From contig NZ_CP130886.1 of the NCBI RefSeq assembly GCF_030622045.1, positions 1,625,557 through 1,689,556 of the forward strand: a stretch of 64,000 nt of DNA, written 5' to 3'. The DNA is from Planctellipticum variicoloris (GTDB lineage Bacteria > Planctomycetota > Planctomycetia > Planctomycetales > Planctomycetaceae). Each line of letters opens with the position of its first letter. Positions within the stretch are counted from its first letter, which is position 1. Shown one piece after another: positions 8,931 through 18,767 of this stretch. Below the pieces are notes generated by a model that saw only the letters and a list, made by a program, of their open reading frames with translations, searched no databases and was not told the DNA's origin. The translations under genes were made by a program, and so were the position numbers.

Positions 8931-8965
8931 GTGGCTGGTGATGAGTGGTTGGTGGCGAGTGAGGA
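8931..8965. repeat. extragenic GTGGCTGGTGATGAGTGG-type repeat
   Basis: A T/G-rich degenerate repeat (GTGGCTGGTGATGAGTGGTT followed by GGTGGCGAGTGAGGAG) between two minus-strand genes. It resembles the 'gtggctggtggtcagtggc' sequences that recur between planctomycete genes; a second one lies at about 45523-45546 in this window. Confidence 0.4.
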
Positions 8966-8971
8966 GAGACC

Positions 8972-9886
8972 TCAGGACAATTCGGTGCGGACGGTTTCCA
9001 GCAGTTTTTTCGTGAGCTGGATCCCTTCCGCTTCGGGGAGCGTGCTTCCCTCGTACTCGATGCCGACATAGCCGCGGTAACCGAACGAGAGGACGATCTC
9101 CATTATCTTGCGGTAGTCGGTGCTCGTTTCATTCCCCTGATCGTCGAAGTCGTGCGACTTGGCGCTGACCCCCTTGGCGAACGGCATCAGATCGGCGACT
9201 CCCTGGTATCGGTCGTACTGAATCTTGGGTCCCGCCACGCGGAAGTTGCCGAAGTCGGGCAGCGTTCCGCAATTCGGGTTGTCGACCGTGCGCATCACCG
9301 AGGCGAGCCACGAGCCGTTGGACGAAAGGCCGCCGTGGTTCTCGACGATCACGCCAATGCCGTGGGTCGCGCCGAACTCGGCCAGCTTCCGCAATCCGTC
9401 GGCCGCCCGCTGAATCTGCTCGTAGTAGGACCCGCTGCTGGCCGCGTTCACGCGGATCGAATGGCAGCCGAGGTACTTGGCCCACTCGACCCAGCGGTAG
9501 TGGTTTTCCACGGCCTGGTACCGCTTCTTCTCGTCGGCGTCGCCGAGCTGGCCTTCGCCGTCGCACATGATCAGCAGACTCTTGACGCCGGCGTCGTCGG
9601 CCCGCTGCTTCAGCTCCTTCAGCGTCGCGTCGTCGTGCTTCTTGTCCTTGTAGAACTGGTTCACGTACTCGACCGCATCAATGCCAAACTGCTCCTTCGT
9701 GATCTTCGCGAAGTCCATCGGGTCGGCCTTCTTGTCAAAGAAGGTCCGGTGCAGCGACCACTGAGCGAGCGAAATCTGGTAGAGCGGCGGCTTCTGCTGG
9801 GCGAACAGGCGCCCGGCGGGAACAACGGCAGCGGCGGCAGCCAGTGCGGCCGTCTGGAGGAAACGACGACGATCGAGACCGGACAT
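8972..9886 (-). CDS. TIM-barrel sugar isomerase/epimerase-like protein, Tat-exported
   Basis: A 304-residue protein with a twin-arginine signal, [20 protein letters not shown], ending near FAQ. The rest is a xylose isomerase-like TIM barrel (AP-endonuclease 2 superfamily): [63 protein letters not shown], and a C-terminal [13 protein letters not shown]. Acidic and histidine metal ligands (E of VENHGG, E of GIEYEG) are present. Substrate unknown; such proteins are usually sugar-phosphate or inositol isomerases. It lies 63 bases upstream of the sugar dehydrogenase on the same strand, possibly one transcription unit. Confidence 0.87.
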   Translation of the reverse strand: MSGLDRRRFLQTAALAAAAAVVPAGRLFAQQKPPLYQISLAQWSLHRTFFDKKADPMDFAKITKEQFGIDAVEYVNQFYKDKKHDDATLKELKQRADDAGVKSLLIMCDGEGQLGDADEKKRYQAVENHYRWVEWAKYLGCHSIRVNAASSGSYYEQIQRAADGLRKLAEFGATHGIGVIVENHGGLSSNGSWLASVMRTVDNPNCGTLPDFGNFRVAGPKIQYDRYQGVADLMPFAKGVSAKSHDFDDQGNETSTDYRKIMEIVLSFGYRGYVGIEYEGSTLPEAEGIQLTKKLLETVRTELS

Positions 9887-10007
9887 TCAGGAATCCTCTC
9901 AGGTGATCGTTGAAGAGACGGGAAAAGCGTGCCCGGCATTGTAGCCGCGGGCGCAGACCAAAGGGAGTTGCCGCCTGGAGAAGCGGAAATCGGAATCCCC
10001 CCCCGGA

Positions 10008-10400
10008 TCAAGGAGTCCGATCGCCGAGCGATTCGGGAATCCGCTGGACGCGCCCTTCGCGATCGACGCAGGCCAGGATGCTGGTGGCGGAGGCGATCAG
10101 GGTGTCGCCGCGGAACATGCGGTACGAATGCTCGATCTTGGCGGCGGAAACCTTCTCAACGCGCGTGACTACGCGGAGGAGGTCGTCGTATCGGGCCGGA
10201 GAGTGGTAGTTGCAGACGAGCTTCACGACGACCAGAAACAGCCCGGACTCCTCGATCTCGCGGTAGTTTCCCCCTTGAGCCCGCAGAAGTTCGGTCCGTC
10301 CCATCTCGTAGAAGTTGACGTGGTTGCCGTGGTGCAGAAAACCCATCGCGTCGGTTTCGCAGTAACGGACGCGGATCTCGATCTCGTGCTCGGTCAACAT
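10008..10400 (-). CDS. acyl-CoA thioesterase, hot-dog fold (YbgC-like)
   Basis: A 130-residue single hot-dog domain. The 4HBT signature is near the N-terminus: [31 protein letters not shown], where the aspartate of ETDAMG is the catalytic residue. The rest includes [20 protein letters not shown]. The family hydrolyses short-chain acyl-CoA thioesters. Length is normal. It stands about 120 bases downstream (in minus-strand sense) of nothing obvious but 57 bases after purF, so read-through from purF is possible. Confidence 0.88.
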   Translation of the reverse strand: MLTEHEIEIRVRYCETDAMGFLHHGNHVNFYEMGRTELLRAQGGNYREIEESGLFLVVVKLVCNYHSPARYDDLLRVVTRVEKVSAAKIEHSYRMFRGDTLIASATSILACVDREGRVQRIPESLGDRTP

Positions 10401-10457
10401 GCCCGACGACTCCTCGGGGGGCGAAATGACAGACTTGCGCAGACTTCTCGGAACGGT

Positions 10458-12056
10458 TCAGGTCCGCACGCCCAGGGCATTGCGGTCGAAAATCCTGCCG
10501 TTCGGCGAGTCGCCGACGGTGCCGGCCACATCGTCAACGGCAAGCTGATAGAGCCGGCGGCCGCACGCGGTAGGGTAGTGTCCGTCGATGCAGGCCTGGC
10601 AGAGCGATTCCCCCGCCATGCCGATGCTGCGAGGAATGGAATCACGGCGCAGATAGCGGAGCGAGTCCGCACCAAGGGCGCGGGCCATCTGAGCTTCGGA
10701 CTCCAGCGTCAGCTCGCCGTTCTCCAGGAATTTCGGAGCGAACAGCTCTTCGACCGTCGACATGTCGATGCCGTAGAAGCAGGGCGAAATGATCGGCGGG
10801 CAGGCCACGCGGACGTGGATCTCCTTCGCCCGACCGCGTTCGCGGACCTGCGAAACCAGGCTCTTGAGCGTGGTCGAACGGACGATGCTGTCCTCCACCA
10901 GAATCACGCGTTTCCCCTCCATCACCTCCGGCAGGGGCGTGAACTTCATCCGCACTTTGTCGGCCCGGTTGGCCCCTTCGATAAACGTCCGTCCGAGATA
11001 CCGGTTGCGGATCAGACCTTCGACGGACGGAATGCCCAGCGCAAAGGCCATCGCATCCGCCGCGGCTTTGGCGGTATCCGGAACCGGGACGACCACCGTG
11101 TCCGACTTGTCGATTGTGATCAGCTCCTGCGCCGCCAGCTCTTCGCCCAGCCGTTTGCGGGTCATGTAAACGCTGCGGTCGTCGAGGGAACTGGCGACGT
11201 TGGCGAAGTAAATCCATTCGAAGAAGCAGTGGGCGTGTCGCGGCGACTCCGCAAACTGGCGGATCTGTACTTCGCCGTCTTCGATCAGGATTGCGTGACC
11301 GGGCGGCAGGCTGTGAATGTCTGAGTCGCGGAATCCGATGTTGGCCAGGGCCACGCTCTCGCTCGCCGCGACAAACAGCGAGCCGTCGGTTGCGAAACAG
11401 AGCGGTCGGATACCGAGCGGATCGCGGGCGACGAGCATCCGCCCCAGGGCGTCCAGAAACACGACGTTGTAGGCGCCGTCCAGTCGATCGCTGAGCCCGG
11501 CGAGCAGTTCCAGCAGCGTCGGCGTGCGGGTGCCGGAAAGCTGCTGGCAGATCAGGTGCATCAGGATTTCAGTGTCGGTCTCGCGAGCCAGATGGAAATT
11601 ATTCTTCGAGAGAATCTCCTCCCGCAGTTCCATGTAATTGGCGAGCTGCCCGTTGAAGGCAAAGCCGAACCACTTGGACTTTTCGATGTGATGCCGCTCG
11701 AACGGCTGAGCGTAGCTGCGGTCGTCTTTGCCGCAGGTCGCATAGCGGACGTGACCGATCGCCGCATGGCCCGAATAGTCGGACATCAGCTTTTCGTATT
11801 CGGCCTGCCGATTGAGGTGAAACACCTCGGTCACGGAACCGACATCCTTGTGGGTGTCGATGAGCTGATTGCGGACGGGATTGTAGGAGGTCATCCCCGC
11901 GGCGAGCTGCCCCCGGTTCTGAATCTCCAGCAGCAGTCTGGGAATCAGTCGCGACGCCTGGTCCGGCCCCTTGTTCGCCGGCAGCAACCGGCTGGGCGGC
12001 TTGCCCGGCAAGTGGTAGACCGCGGCAACTCCGCACTCGTGAAACAGGTCAGCCAT
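10458..12056 (-). CDS. purF: amidophosphoribosyltransferase
   Basis: A 532-residue enzyme making phosphoribosylamine from PRPP and glutamine, the first step of purine synthesis. The class II amidotransferase domain begins with [18 protein letters not shown]: Cys8 would become the N-terminal nucleophile after removal of a 7-residue propeptide. [17 protein letters not shown] and [27 protein letters not shown] follow. The PRPP-binding loop is [13 protein letters not shown]. The C-terminal cysteines ([29 protein letters not shown]) are consistent with the Fe-S type. ATG 12056 fits the propeptide; the open frame upstream shows no homology. Confidence 0.95.
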   Translation of the reverse strand: MADLFHECGVAAVYHLPGKPPSRLLPANKGPDQASRLIPRLLLEIQNRGQLAAGMTSYNPVRNQLIDTHKDVGSVTEVFHLNRQAEYEKLMSDYSGHAAIGHVRYATCGKDDRSYAQPFERHHIEKSKWFGFAFNGQLANYMELREEILSKNNFHLARETDTEILMHLICQQLSGTRTPTLLELLAGLSDRLDGAYNVVFLDALGRMLVARDPLGIRPLCFATDGSLFVAASESVALANIGFRDSDIHSLPPGHAILIEDGEVQIRQFAESPRHAHCFFEWIYFANVASSLDDRSVYMTRKRLGEELAAQELITIDKSDTVVVPVPDTAKAAADAMAFALGIPSVEGLIRNRYLGRTFIEGANRADKVRMKFTPLPEVMEGKRVILVEDSIVRSTTLKSLVSQVRERGRAKEIHVRVACPPIISPCFYGIDMSTVEELFAPKFLENGELTLESEAQMARALGADSLRYLRRDSIPRSIGMAGESLCQACIDGHYPTACGRRLYQLAVDDVAGTVGDSPNGRIFDRNALGVRT

Positions 12057-12346
12057 TCGGGCATCCGCCAAAGAGTGTCTGGGCGCGGTCTCGGCTCGCG
12101 GAAAGTCCCAGCGTGTGAAGACATCATAACGGGCTGCCGATCCCTCACCAACCATCGGCCGCGGCGATTGCGGATTCCCGTGAACGTCGGCACCCGATTC
12201 TGGAAGCGCGCGAGCAGGACAATCTCTGCGGCCCGAACTGGCTCGCAGGCCCCGTTTCTGGTAGCACTGCCGCTGGTGAACACCCCTCGGCAGGATGTGT
12301 TCGGACGGAGAGATCGCAATCTTTTTCCTCAGTATCGGATGAGCCC

Positions 12347-12778
12347 ATGTCGGGGGTGGTTGAGAGTCTGTCGACGTTTCTGGCCGCTGGCGGAGACCTG
12401 GCGGCGGCGTTTCTGCTGCTGATCCGGCCATGGGTCCCGCTCGGGGCGTGGGCGGCATTCTGGTTGTTCGCCGTCGACTGGATGCGGTTGCGTCGAATTC
12501 TCGTCCCGCAGAGCGGCATGGTGGGTCTGCTGCTGATCGCCGTGTTTGCGGCGTGGATCTCCACGCTGATTGCTCCGGTCACAGCGAAGTCGCTGCTGCT
12601 CCCCGTCGTGGAGCGGATCGCGCTCCTGACGACCTGGATTGTCGTGATGATGGCCTGCGGCGCCCTGCAACTCCTGGGCTGCACCGGAGTCTGGGTGCCG
12701 CGGCTGACCGAAGCGACTTTCAGCGCGGCGGAGCGGGTGCGCGTGCTGAATTTCGAGCCCGATGAGCCGGACGCTTAG
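12347..12778 (+). CDS. small membrane protein of unknown function
   Basis: A 143-residue protein with three predicted membrane segments (about residues 31-46, 59-77 and 89-111: [51 protein letters not shown]). No recognised domain. It is divergent from purF and its stop overlaps the stop of the minus-strand tsaE by four bases (12775-12778). The frame has the codon pattern of its neighbours and a start close to the purF upstream region. Probably real, function unknown. Confidence 0.7.
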   Translation: MSGVVESLSTFLAAGGDLAAAFLLLIRPWVPLGAWAAFWLFAVDWMRLRRILVPQSGMVGLLLIAVFAAWISTLIAPVTAKSLLLPVVERIALLTTWIVVMMACGALQLLGCTGVWVPRLTEATFSAAERVRVLNFEPDEPDA

Positions 12779-13266
12779 TCCGTCAGCCGCTCTGGGGGGA
12801 AGGCCGCGTCGAGCAGTCGTTGCGACGCTTTGCCACGAGCCGTCAGCACCACTTGTCGTTCGAGTTCACCCGTGACTTCGATGCGGATGTCGAGCCGGTC
12901 GCGCGGAAGTTCGTCCGCCACGCGATCCGCCCATTCGATGATTGCGACGCCGTCGCGGGCGAACAGCTCGTCGAGACCGAGATCGGCAAACTCGCCGGGG
13001 TGCCGGAGGCGGTAGACATCGCAGTGCCGGACGGTCAGCCGACCGGAATATTCCTGAATCAGCGTGAAGGTCGGGCTGGTCACTTCGTCGACCGGAATCC
13101 CCAGGCCGCAGGCCAGCCCTTGAGTCAATCGAGTTTTGCCGGCGCCCAGCTCTCCGGAGAGCGCAAGAACTTGTCCTGCCGAAAGATGCGCCGCGAGGCC
13201 TTCGCCCAGTTGGCGCATCGCGTCTTCGCTGGAAATCGTCCTGATGATTGAAGCTGGGGCGGTCAT
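12775..13266 (-). CDS. tsaE: tRNA threonylcarbamoyladenosine biosynthesis ATPase TsaE
   Basis: A 163-residue P-loop protein: Walker A SGELGAGKTRLTQGL, the TsaE signature VTSPTFTLIQEY, HCDVYRLRHPGEFADLGLDEL, and IIEWADRV. TsaE works with TsaB and TsaD to transfer threonylcarbamoyl to A37 of tRNAs (t6A), powering turnover by ATP hydrolysis. Length is normal. The tsaB and tsaD genes are not in this window. Confidence 0.95.
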   Translation of the reverse strand: MTAPASIIRTISSEDAMRQLGEGLAAHLSAGQVLALSGELGAGKTRLTQGLACGLGIPVDEVTSPTFTLIQEYSGRLTVRHCDVYRLRHPGEFADLGLDELFARDGVAIIEWADRVADELPRDRLDIRIEVTGELERQVVLTARGKASQRLLDAAFPPERLTD

Positions 13267-13534
13267 AGCGGACGGGATTCCTCGGAGAAATTTCGTCGGA
13301 GTCTGTTGGTCAGACAGAGGTTAGCACGTTCGGAAGCGGGAAACGAACGGGCGGATTCGGCCGGTCTTTGTGATTGACGTCCGTGACGACCACAAGCTGA
13401 TGTGGTCCAGAGAGAACTCCCTCGCAAAATGGGGGAATTGCTGGACAACGCGTGAAACGATCCCTACAGTCCGCATACCTTATCACTTCGCCCGACTGCT
13501 GAGCAGACTGGCAAAGGAGATTGTAAGGAAACGT

Positions 13535-13712
13535 GGGACCGCTGGTGTGGGCGGTCCCGCCGCCTGTATGGATGCGGGTGAGGAGTTCGACATGGATGTC
13601 GTCCCGCGGGGTTTCTGCTGTACCCCGCGTGATGATCTGAGGCTGACTTCAGGACGAAGTCGGCAAGCCGGGAATCTCTGCCAGGGGGGCTGTTCGTGCC
13701 TGGCGCCATTCC
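13535..13712 (+). promoter_or_regulatory. hairpin-rich leader upstream of the amidotransferase-like gene
   Basis: The 512-base gap 13267-13778 has no convincing gene, but its second half holds four successive hairpins on the plus strand: 13535-13542/13551-13558 (8 bp), 13605-13612/13622-13629 (8 bp), 13642-13650/13656-13664 (9 bp, one G-T wobble), and 13671-13675 plus 13680-13685 pairing with 13699-13704 plus 13708-13712. The following gene starts at 13779. This could be a structured 5' leader or an independent RNA. The first half (13267-13530) shows nothing recognisable. Confidence 0.4.
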
Positions 13713-13778
13713 AGGAGTCCGGTCGGTGATGTTCGAGTTCGCACACGGAAGTGCCACAGTCTTCAGGAAGGGATTTCG

Positions 13779-14543
13779 ATGCAGAACAAGCCGCTGATTG
13801 GTATGAACGGGGATTTTCGGGCCGCCCGCCGCGACGCAACGGCGCTGAGCTGGTTCAATTCGGGGTACTTTGATTCAGTCACCGCTGCCGGCGGGCTCCC
13901 TGTCCTGCTGCCTCCCTATGCCAGCGACGCCGACCTGAAGCAGCTCCTCAGCGAGCTGGACGGCCTGGTCCTGGCAGGCTGCACGCAAGACCTCGATCCG
14001 GTCCGCCTGGGGCTGGAACCCCACCCGCAGACGCGACCGATGCCTGCCCGGCGAGAAGATTTTGACCGGCGGCTCTGCAAGCTGGCCGTCGAAATGCGGC
14101 TGCCGATCGTGGCCATCGGCGCCGGCATGCAGACGCTGAATGTGATCTGCGGCGGTTCGCTCTTCCAGCACATTCCTGAGGATGTTCAGAAGGCGTTGCA
14201 CCACCGCGACCCGGTCGACAAGCCGAACCGCCACATTATTGAAATCGTGGAAGGAACCCGCTGCTGGGACATTTACGGGCCCGGCGAAATTCGGGTCAAC
14301 AGCGACCACCATATGGCCATCAATCAACTGGCTTCCTGCTTCCGCATGTCGGCAGCCTCTCCGGACGGCGTCGTCGAGTGCTACGAATCGGCGAGCGACG
14401 ACTGGTTCTGCCTCGGAGTGCAATGGCACCCGGAAGACGACACGGCCAGCGCGCTCGACATGCAGATCTTTACGGAATTCGTCGCCGCCTGCCGCGGAGC
14501 TGAACCCGCCATCCTGCAGATGCCGCAGCGCGTCGCCGCCTGA
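13779..14543 (+). CDS. class I glutamine amidotransferase-like protein (PuuD/C26 family) lacking the nucleophile
   Basis: A 254-residue protein of the gamma-glutamyl-GABA hydrolase (peptidase C26) family. The fold is clear: SGYFDSVTAAGGLPVLLPP, LDGLVLAG, LPIVAIGAGMQTLNVICGGSLFQ, NSDHHMAIN and GVQWHPEDD. The PuuD motif AICRGLQ is here AIGAGMQ, so the catalytic cysteine is Gly114 and the next arginine Ala115. The His217/Glu219 pair of WHPE remains. A hydrolase role is therefore doubtful; a binding or regulatory role is possible, and Cys124 nearby is unlikely to substitute. A strong AGGAAGGG precedes the ATG and an intrinsic terminator follows. Confidence 0.88.
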   Translation: MQNKPLIGMNGDFRAARRDATALSWFNSGYFDSVTAAGGLPVLLPPYASDADLKQLLSELDGLVLAGCTQDLDPVRLGLEPHPQTRPMPARREDFDRRLCKLAVEMRLPIVAIGAGMQTLNVICGGSLFQHIPEDVQKALHHRDPVDKPNRHIIEIVEGTRCWDIYGPGEIRVNSDHHMAINQLASCFRMSAASPDGVVECYESASDDWFCLGVQWHPEDDTASALDMQIFTEFVAACRGAEPAILQMPQRVAA

Positions 14544-14570
14544 GACCTGTCGACAGTCTGCTGTCGGACG

Positions 14571-14609
14571 AGAAGCCCACGTCGTTGGCCCGCGTGGGCT
14601 TCTTCGTTT
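14571..14609 (+). terminator. intrinsic terminator of the amidotransferase-like gene
   Basis: A perfect 11-bp stem (AGAAGCCCACG 14571-14581 with 14593-14603) followed by TCGTTTG, 28 bases after the stop. Confidence 0.75.
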
Positions 14610-14666
14610 GAGTCGCACTGCACAATGCGATACCGTTCCAGACTGGTGAAGTTTTCCCGCGTCTGA

Positions 14667-15701
<1,035 letters not shown>

Positions 15702-15790
15702 ATTCGTTCCTGCGCGGAAAGATCTGGCTTTGCCGCCACATGGCGTCTAGAATTGAGCCATGTGGCACAACGTCGCACTGGGGGATGGCG

Positions 15791-16240
15791 ATGAGCGGCA
15801 CGAGCAGAACCCGGCGGTCGCCAGGCCGGACCGGACGACTGGCTTCGCTTCCCGAGTTCCTGCGCGCTGACGCCGCGCGACAAATTTCGCAGATTCAGGC
15901 CGGTTTTCCGGTCGACTGGTTTGATCAGTTTCTGGCGGAATCGGGACTGGCGGCCAGCCAGGTGCTGGCCGTCCTGATGCTCCCCCAGCGCACGTTGGTC
16001 AGGCGCAGGTCCGCCGGCCTGCTCGCCCTGCAGGAGTCGGATCGCCTCGCCAGACTGGCCCGGCTCTTCGAACAGGCCGTGGTCCTCTTCGAAGGAGACC
16101 GGGAAGCCGCCGCTCGCTGGTTTTCACAGCCGGTCCGCGCGCTGGGCTTCGTGAGCCCGCTGGAAATGGCCCGCACCGAGGCGGGAAGCCATGAGGTGGG
16201 ACTGGTCATCGGACGGCTGGAGCACGGAGTCTATACGTGA
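15791..16240 (+). CDS. Xre/MbcA/ParS-type antitoxin
   Basis: A 149-residue antitoxin. The DNA-binding N-terminal half contains QFLAESGLAASQVLAVLMLPQRTLVRRR, and the C-terminal toxin-binding domain reads ESDRLARLARLFEQAVVLFEGDREAAARWFSQPVRALGFVSPLEMA, the standard Xre/MbcA/ParS pattern. It overlaps the RES toxin gene by GTGA at 16237-16240. The family represses its own operon and caps the RES active site. ATG 15791 is 6 bases after GGGGG; ATG 15785 is an alternative. Confidence 0.9.
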   Translation: MSGTSRTRRSPGRTGRLASLPEFLRADAARQISQIQAGFPVDWFDQFLAESGLAASQVLAVLMLPQRTLVRRRSAGLLALQESDRLARLARLFEQAVVLFEGDREAAARWFSQPVRALGFVSPLEMARTEAGSHEVGLVIGRLEHGVYT

Positions 16241-16707
16241 CGACGATTCGTGGCTGGCGAATCGTGAAGGATCGATACCGTCAGACCGCGTTCAGCGGCG
16301 ACGGCGCCGAATTGTACGGCGGGCGCTGGAACACTCCCGGAAAGCCGGTCGTTTATGCGTCCGACAGCGTTGCACTCGCGATGCTGGAAATCCTTGCTCA
16401 CATCGGACCTTCAGATCTGCGGGCCGCATACCAGCTTTGCCGGGTCGAGGTTTCCAGCAGCCTGATCGAAGTCTGCGAACCCGCCGACGTAGCTGCAACC
16501 TGGCGGACGCCGGGCCGAGTCACGGAATTGCAGCAGTTCGGAGATCAGTGGGTGCGGGAGCGGCGGAGCGCGGCTTTGAAGGTTCGCAGTGCAATCGTCC
16601 CGCAGGAGTGGAATCTTCTGCTGAATCCCCGGCACCCGGATTTTGCCCGGGTCGCCTGCGAACTGGACGACGAATTCCAGATCGATCCACGCATCTTGCG
16701 GCCGTGA
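16237..16707 (+). CDS. RES-domain toxin (NAD+-degrading)
   Basis: A 156-residue RES-domain toxin that, in characterised members, depletes cellular NAD+. Visible residues of the family: Arg8 in GWRIVK, GGRWN (28-32), Tyr40 in VVYASD and Glu51 in AMLEILAHI; WNLLLNPRHPDFARV and DPRIL complete the C-terminal part. All look intact, so the toxin is probably functional. The GTG start lies inside the antitoxin stop. The operon ends just before an IS4-family insertion (left end at 16734), which has not damaged the coding region. Confidence 0.92.
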   Translation: MTTIRGWRIVKDRYRQTAFSGDGAELYGGRWNTPGKPVVYASDSVALAMLEILAHIGPSDLRAAYQLCRVEVSSSLIEVCEPADVAATWRTPGRVTELQQFGDQWVRERRSAALKVRSAIVPQEWNLLLNPRHPDFARVACELDDEFQIDPRILRP

Positions 16708-16723
16708 TCAATCTGGTAGGGCA

Positions 16724-16733
16724 GGCTCCCGCC
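16724..16733. repeat. target-site duplication, left copy
   Basis: GGCTCCCGCC immediately left of the IS4-family element; an identical copy is at 18138-18147 on its right. A 10-base duplication fits the IS4 family (about 9-13 bases). Confidence 0.85.
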
Positions 16734-18137
16734 CAATCTCGTTCGGCACGCTTTTTGCGCAGGCCGATTGAGATTGTAGTCTTTCTCCCTGCGGAGGGAG
16801 TGGCGATGGCGGAGAAGGGGCTGACGGAGGAGGAGCGGCGGGAGCTGATTGGTCCTTTGGCCGGGACCGTCCTGCTGCGGCGCATCTTTCCGCTGCTGCA
16901 ACGATTGGCTCCCTGCGGGACAGAACGCGACACCGCTCGCAACCGGCAGCTGTTCTACAGCCAGTATGCCGCGCTCCTCCTGATCGGCTTCTTCAACCCC
17001 GTTCTCAAGTCCGCCCGGGCGCTCGTCGCAGCCTCGGGACTGAAAAAGGTCCAACAGCTCGCCGGCGGGCAAAAGGTCTCGGCCGGGGCCTTCTCCGAGG
17101 CCTCGTCCGTCTTCGATCCCTCGCTCCTGGAAGGACTCGTTCACGAACTCCGCCGCCAGTTCGCCCGGCATCAGTTCCGCGTGAGCCGCAGCGGTCGGCT
17201 GGGACGCCTTCCCAACCCGATCGTCGAACGTCTCGTCGCCGTCGACGGGACCGTGCTGTCGGCCTTGCCGCAGATCGCCGCCCGGCTGGGACGCGGTTCT
17301 CAAGGCCAGTGGCGGCTGCACACCCAGCTTCGCATTCACGACCAGAGGGTCGTGGCCTCGACCCTCACCGAGGAGCCGGCCAAAGGGCCGCACTCCGAGC
17401 GCGCCGTCACGCTCCAGCAGATCCAGGCCCGCGAACCGCAACCCGCCGGTGCGCCGGGAGACCTTTATATTCTGGACCGGGGCTATCGCTCGGCCGTGGT
17501 GTTCAACGAACTGGTCGAAGCCCGCTGCGACTACGTCTGCCGGCTCAATCGCGGGGACGGTCGCGTGGTCGAGGGACCGGTCAACGACGCGAACGGTCAT
17601 GCGGTTCAACTCCCCGCGCTCACCGAAGCCGATCGCGCCGCGGGGGTCGTGGCGGATGAACTGATCGCGCTGGGCGGCGGCAGCGGAGCCAGTCCCGCAA
17701 GAACCAATCACGTCGTGCGGCGGATCACCGTCGAGCCAGTGCCCGGTCGACCAAGTTCGGCAAGGCAGGGGCGGCTTCGCAGCGACCAGACCGGGCGGGA
17801 AGGCCTGATCCTGGCCACGACGCTGCTGGATCTCCCGGCCGAACAGGTGGTGCTAATCTATGAATGCCGGTGGCAGATCGAGCTGTTCTTCCGGTTTCTG
17901 AAGCAGGTGCTGGGCTGCCAGCAACTGCTCTCGGCGAAGACGCGGGGCGTGGAGATCCAGCTCTACTGTTCGCTGCTCGCCGGGCTGCTCCTGGCCCTGG
18001 CGACGGGAGGCAACCTGTCGCGTCGAGCGTATGAAATGGTCTGTCTCTACATGACCGGCTGGGCCGACGACGAAGAACTCCTCGCCGCCTTCCCCCAGCC
18101 GCCATAGATTATGCAAGCACCGTGCCGAACGAGATTG
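16734..18137 (+). mobile_element. IS4-family insertion sequence, complete
   Basis: A 1404-bp element. Its ends are inverted repeats: CAATCTCGTTCGGCACG at 16734-16750, and the reverse complement at 18121-18137; pairing continues imperfectly for another 8 bases. It is flanked by a perfect 10-base duplication (GGCTCCCGCC) and carries one intact transposase gene, so it looks recent and potentially active. Removing it and one copy of the duplication restores a palindrome (GGCAGGC-TCCC-GCCTGCC). The exact ends could shift by up to two bases because the flank begins with C/G. Confidence 0.92.
16806..18107 (+). CDS. IS4-family transposase
   Basis: A 433-residue DDE transposase. The catalytic residues are Asp in [13 protein letters not shown], Asp in [13 protein letters not shown], and Glu in the YREK motif, [15 protein letters not shown] (Y-x2-R-x3-E-x6-K, the IS4 signature). 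ATG 16806 follows within 75 bases of the left end. The reading frame is also open upstream through the toxin gene, but that is chance in GC-rich DNA. The protein cuts and pastes the element through a hairpin intermediate in well-studied relatives. Confidence 0.95.
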   Translation: MAEKGLTEEERRELIGPLAGTVLLRRIFPLLQRLAPCGTERDTARNRQLFYSQYAALLLIGFFNPVLKSARALVAASGLKKVQQLAGGQKVSAGAFSEASSVFDPSLLEGLVHELRRQFARHQFRVSRSGRLGRLPNPIVERLVAVDGTVLSALPQIAARLGRGSQGQWRLHTQLRIHDQRVVASTLTEEPAKGPHSERAVTLQQIQAREPQPAGAPGDLYILDRGYRSAVVFNELVEARCDYVCRLNRGDGRVVEGPVNDANGHAVQLPALTEADRAAGVVADELIALGGGSGASPARTNHVVRRITVEPVPGRPSSARQGRLRSDQTGREGLILATTLLDLPAEQVVLIYECRWQIELFFRFLKQVLGCQQLLSAKTRGVEIQLYCSLLAGLLLALATGGNLSRRAYEMVCLYMTGWADDEELLAAFPQPP

Positions 18138-18147
18138 GGCTCCCGCC
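18138..18147. repeat. target-site duplication, right copy
   Basis: GGCTCCCGCC, identical to 16724-16733. Confidence 0.85.
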
Positions 18148-18178
18148 TGCCGATCTGTGCCAGACATGGTCAAACACG

Positions 18179-18193
18179 GCCGGCGCAGCCGGC
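18179..18193 (-). terminator. hairpin after mogA
   Basis: GCCGGC-GCA-GCCGGC, a 6-bp stem directly after the mogA stop; the minus strand continues GTGTTTG. A weak intrinsic terminator candidate. Confidence 0.4.
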
Positions 18194-18194
18194 A

Positions 18195-18734
18195 CTACTT
18201 CTTCGGCCGGAACGCCACGATCTTCGACTCATCGGTCGTGAGATAGGCCGCCTCGATCAGGTCGAGGCAGTACGGAATCGCCGGGAAGACTGCGTCGAGA
18301 CACTCGCGGATCGCCTTCGGCTGCCCCGGCAGATTGACGATCAGCGTCCGGCCGCGAATGACCGCCGTCTGCCGCGACAAAATGGCGGTCGGCACTTTCT
18401 GCAGCGAGACTTGCCGCATCAGTTCGCCGAAACCGGGCATTAACTTTTCCGCGACCGCTTCCGTGGCTTCGGGCGTCACATCGCGCCGGGCCGGGCCGGT
18501 GCCGCCGGTCGTGATCACCAGGCTGCAACCCGCGTGGTCGCAAAGTTCAATCAGCGTGGCCTCAATCGTCGCCTGCTCGTCCGGAATGACGCGCGAGACC
18601 GCCTCCCAGGGGCTGGTCAGGACCTCTGCCAGATACGCGTGGATCGCGGGGCCGCCCCGGTCTTCGTACTCGCCCCGGCTGGCGCGGTCGGAAACAGTCA
18701 CAATGCCGATACGTGCGGGAGACGGTGCCGTCAT
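18195..18734 (-). CDS. mogA: molybdenum cofactor biosynthesis protein, MogA/MoaB family
   Basis: A 179-residue protein. IGIVTVSDRASRGEYEDRGGPAI at the start and LVITTGGTGPARRDVTPEAT with GRTLIVNLPGQPKAIRECLDAVFPAIPYCLDLIEA at the C-terminus are diagnostic of molybdopterin adenylyltransferases. The enzyme adenylates molybdopterin before molybdate insertion. MogA is preferred over MoaB because of length and the D-R-G-G-P motif. Other Moco genes are not here. It lies 34 bases downstream of the NUDIX gene on the same strand. Confidence 0.9.
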   Translation of the reverse strand: MTAPSPARIGIVTVSDRASRGEYEDRGGPAIHAYLAEVLTSPWEAVSRVIPDEQATIEATLIELCDHAGCSLVITTGGTGPARRDVTPEATEAVAEKLMPGFGELMRQVSLQKVPTAILSRQTAVIRGRTLIVNLPGQPKAIRECLDAVFPAIPYCLDLIEAAYLTTDESKIVAFRPKK

Positions 18735-18767
18735 GGATTCCAGAATCTCTCTGAAGAGTCGTACGAA

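Noticed and set aside
9152-11324. Long plus-strand open frames opposite the isomerase, thioesterase and purF genes
   Set aside because: Antisense shadows in GC-rich DNA; the minus-strand proteins are clearly homologous to known families.
15770-15786. TGGCAC with CGCA downstream, a sigma-54 promoter look-alike before the antitoxin
   Set aside because: The spacing between GG and GC is one base short of the required 10.
16191-18107. Single open frame running from the antitoxin/toxin genes through the transposase
   Set aside because: The upstream part is out of frame with the toxin and has no homology; the transposase starts at 16806 inside the IS ends.
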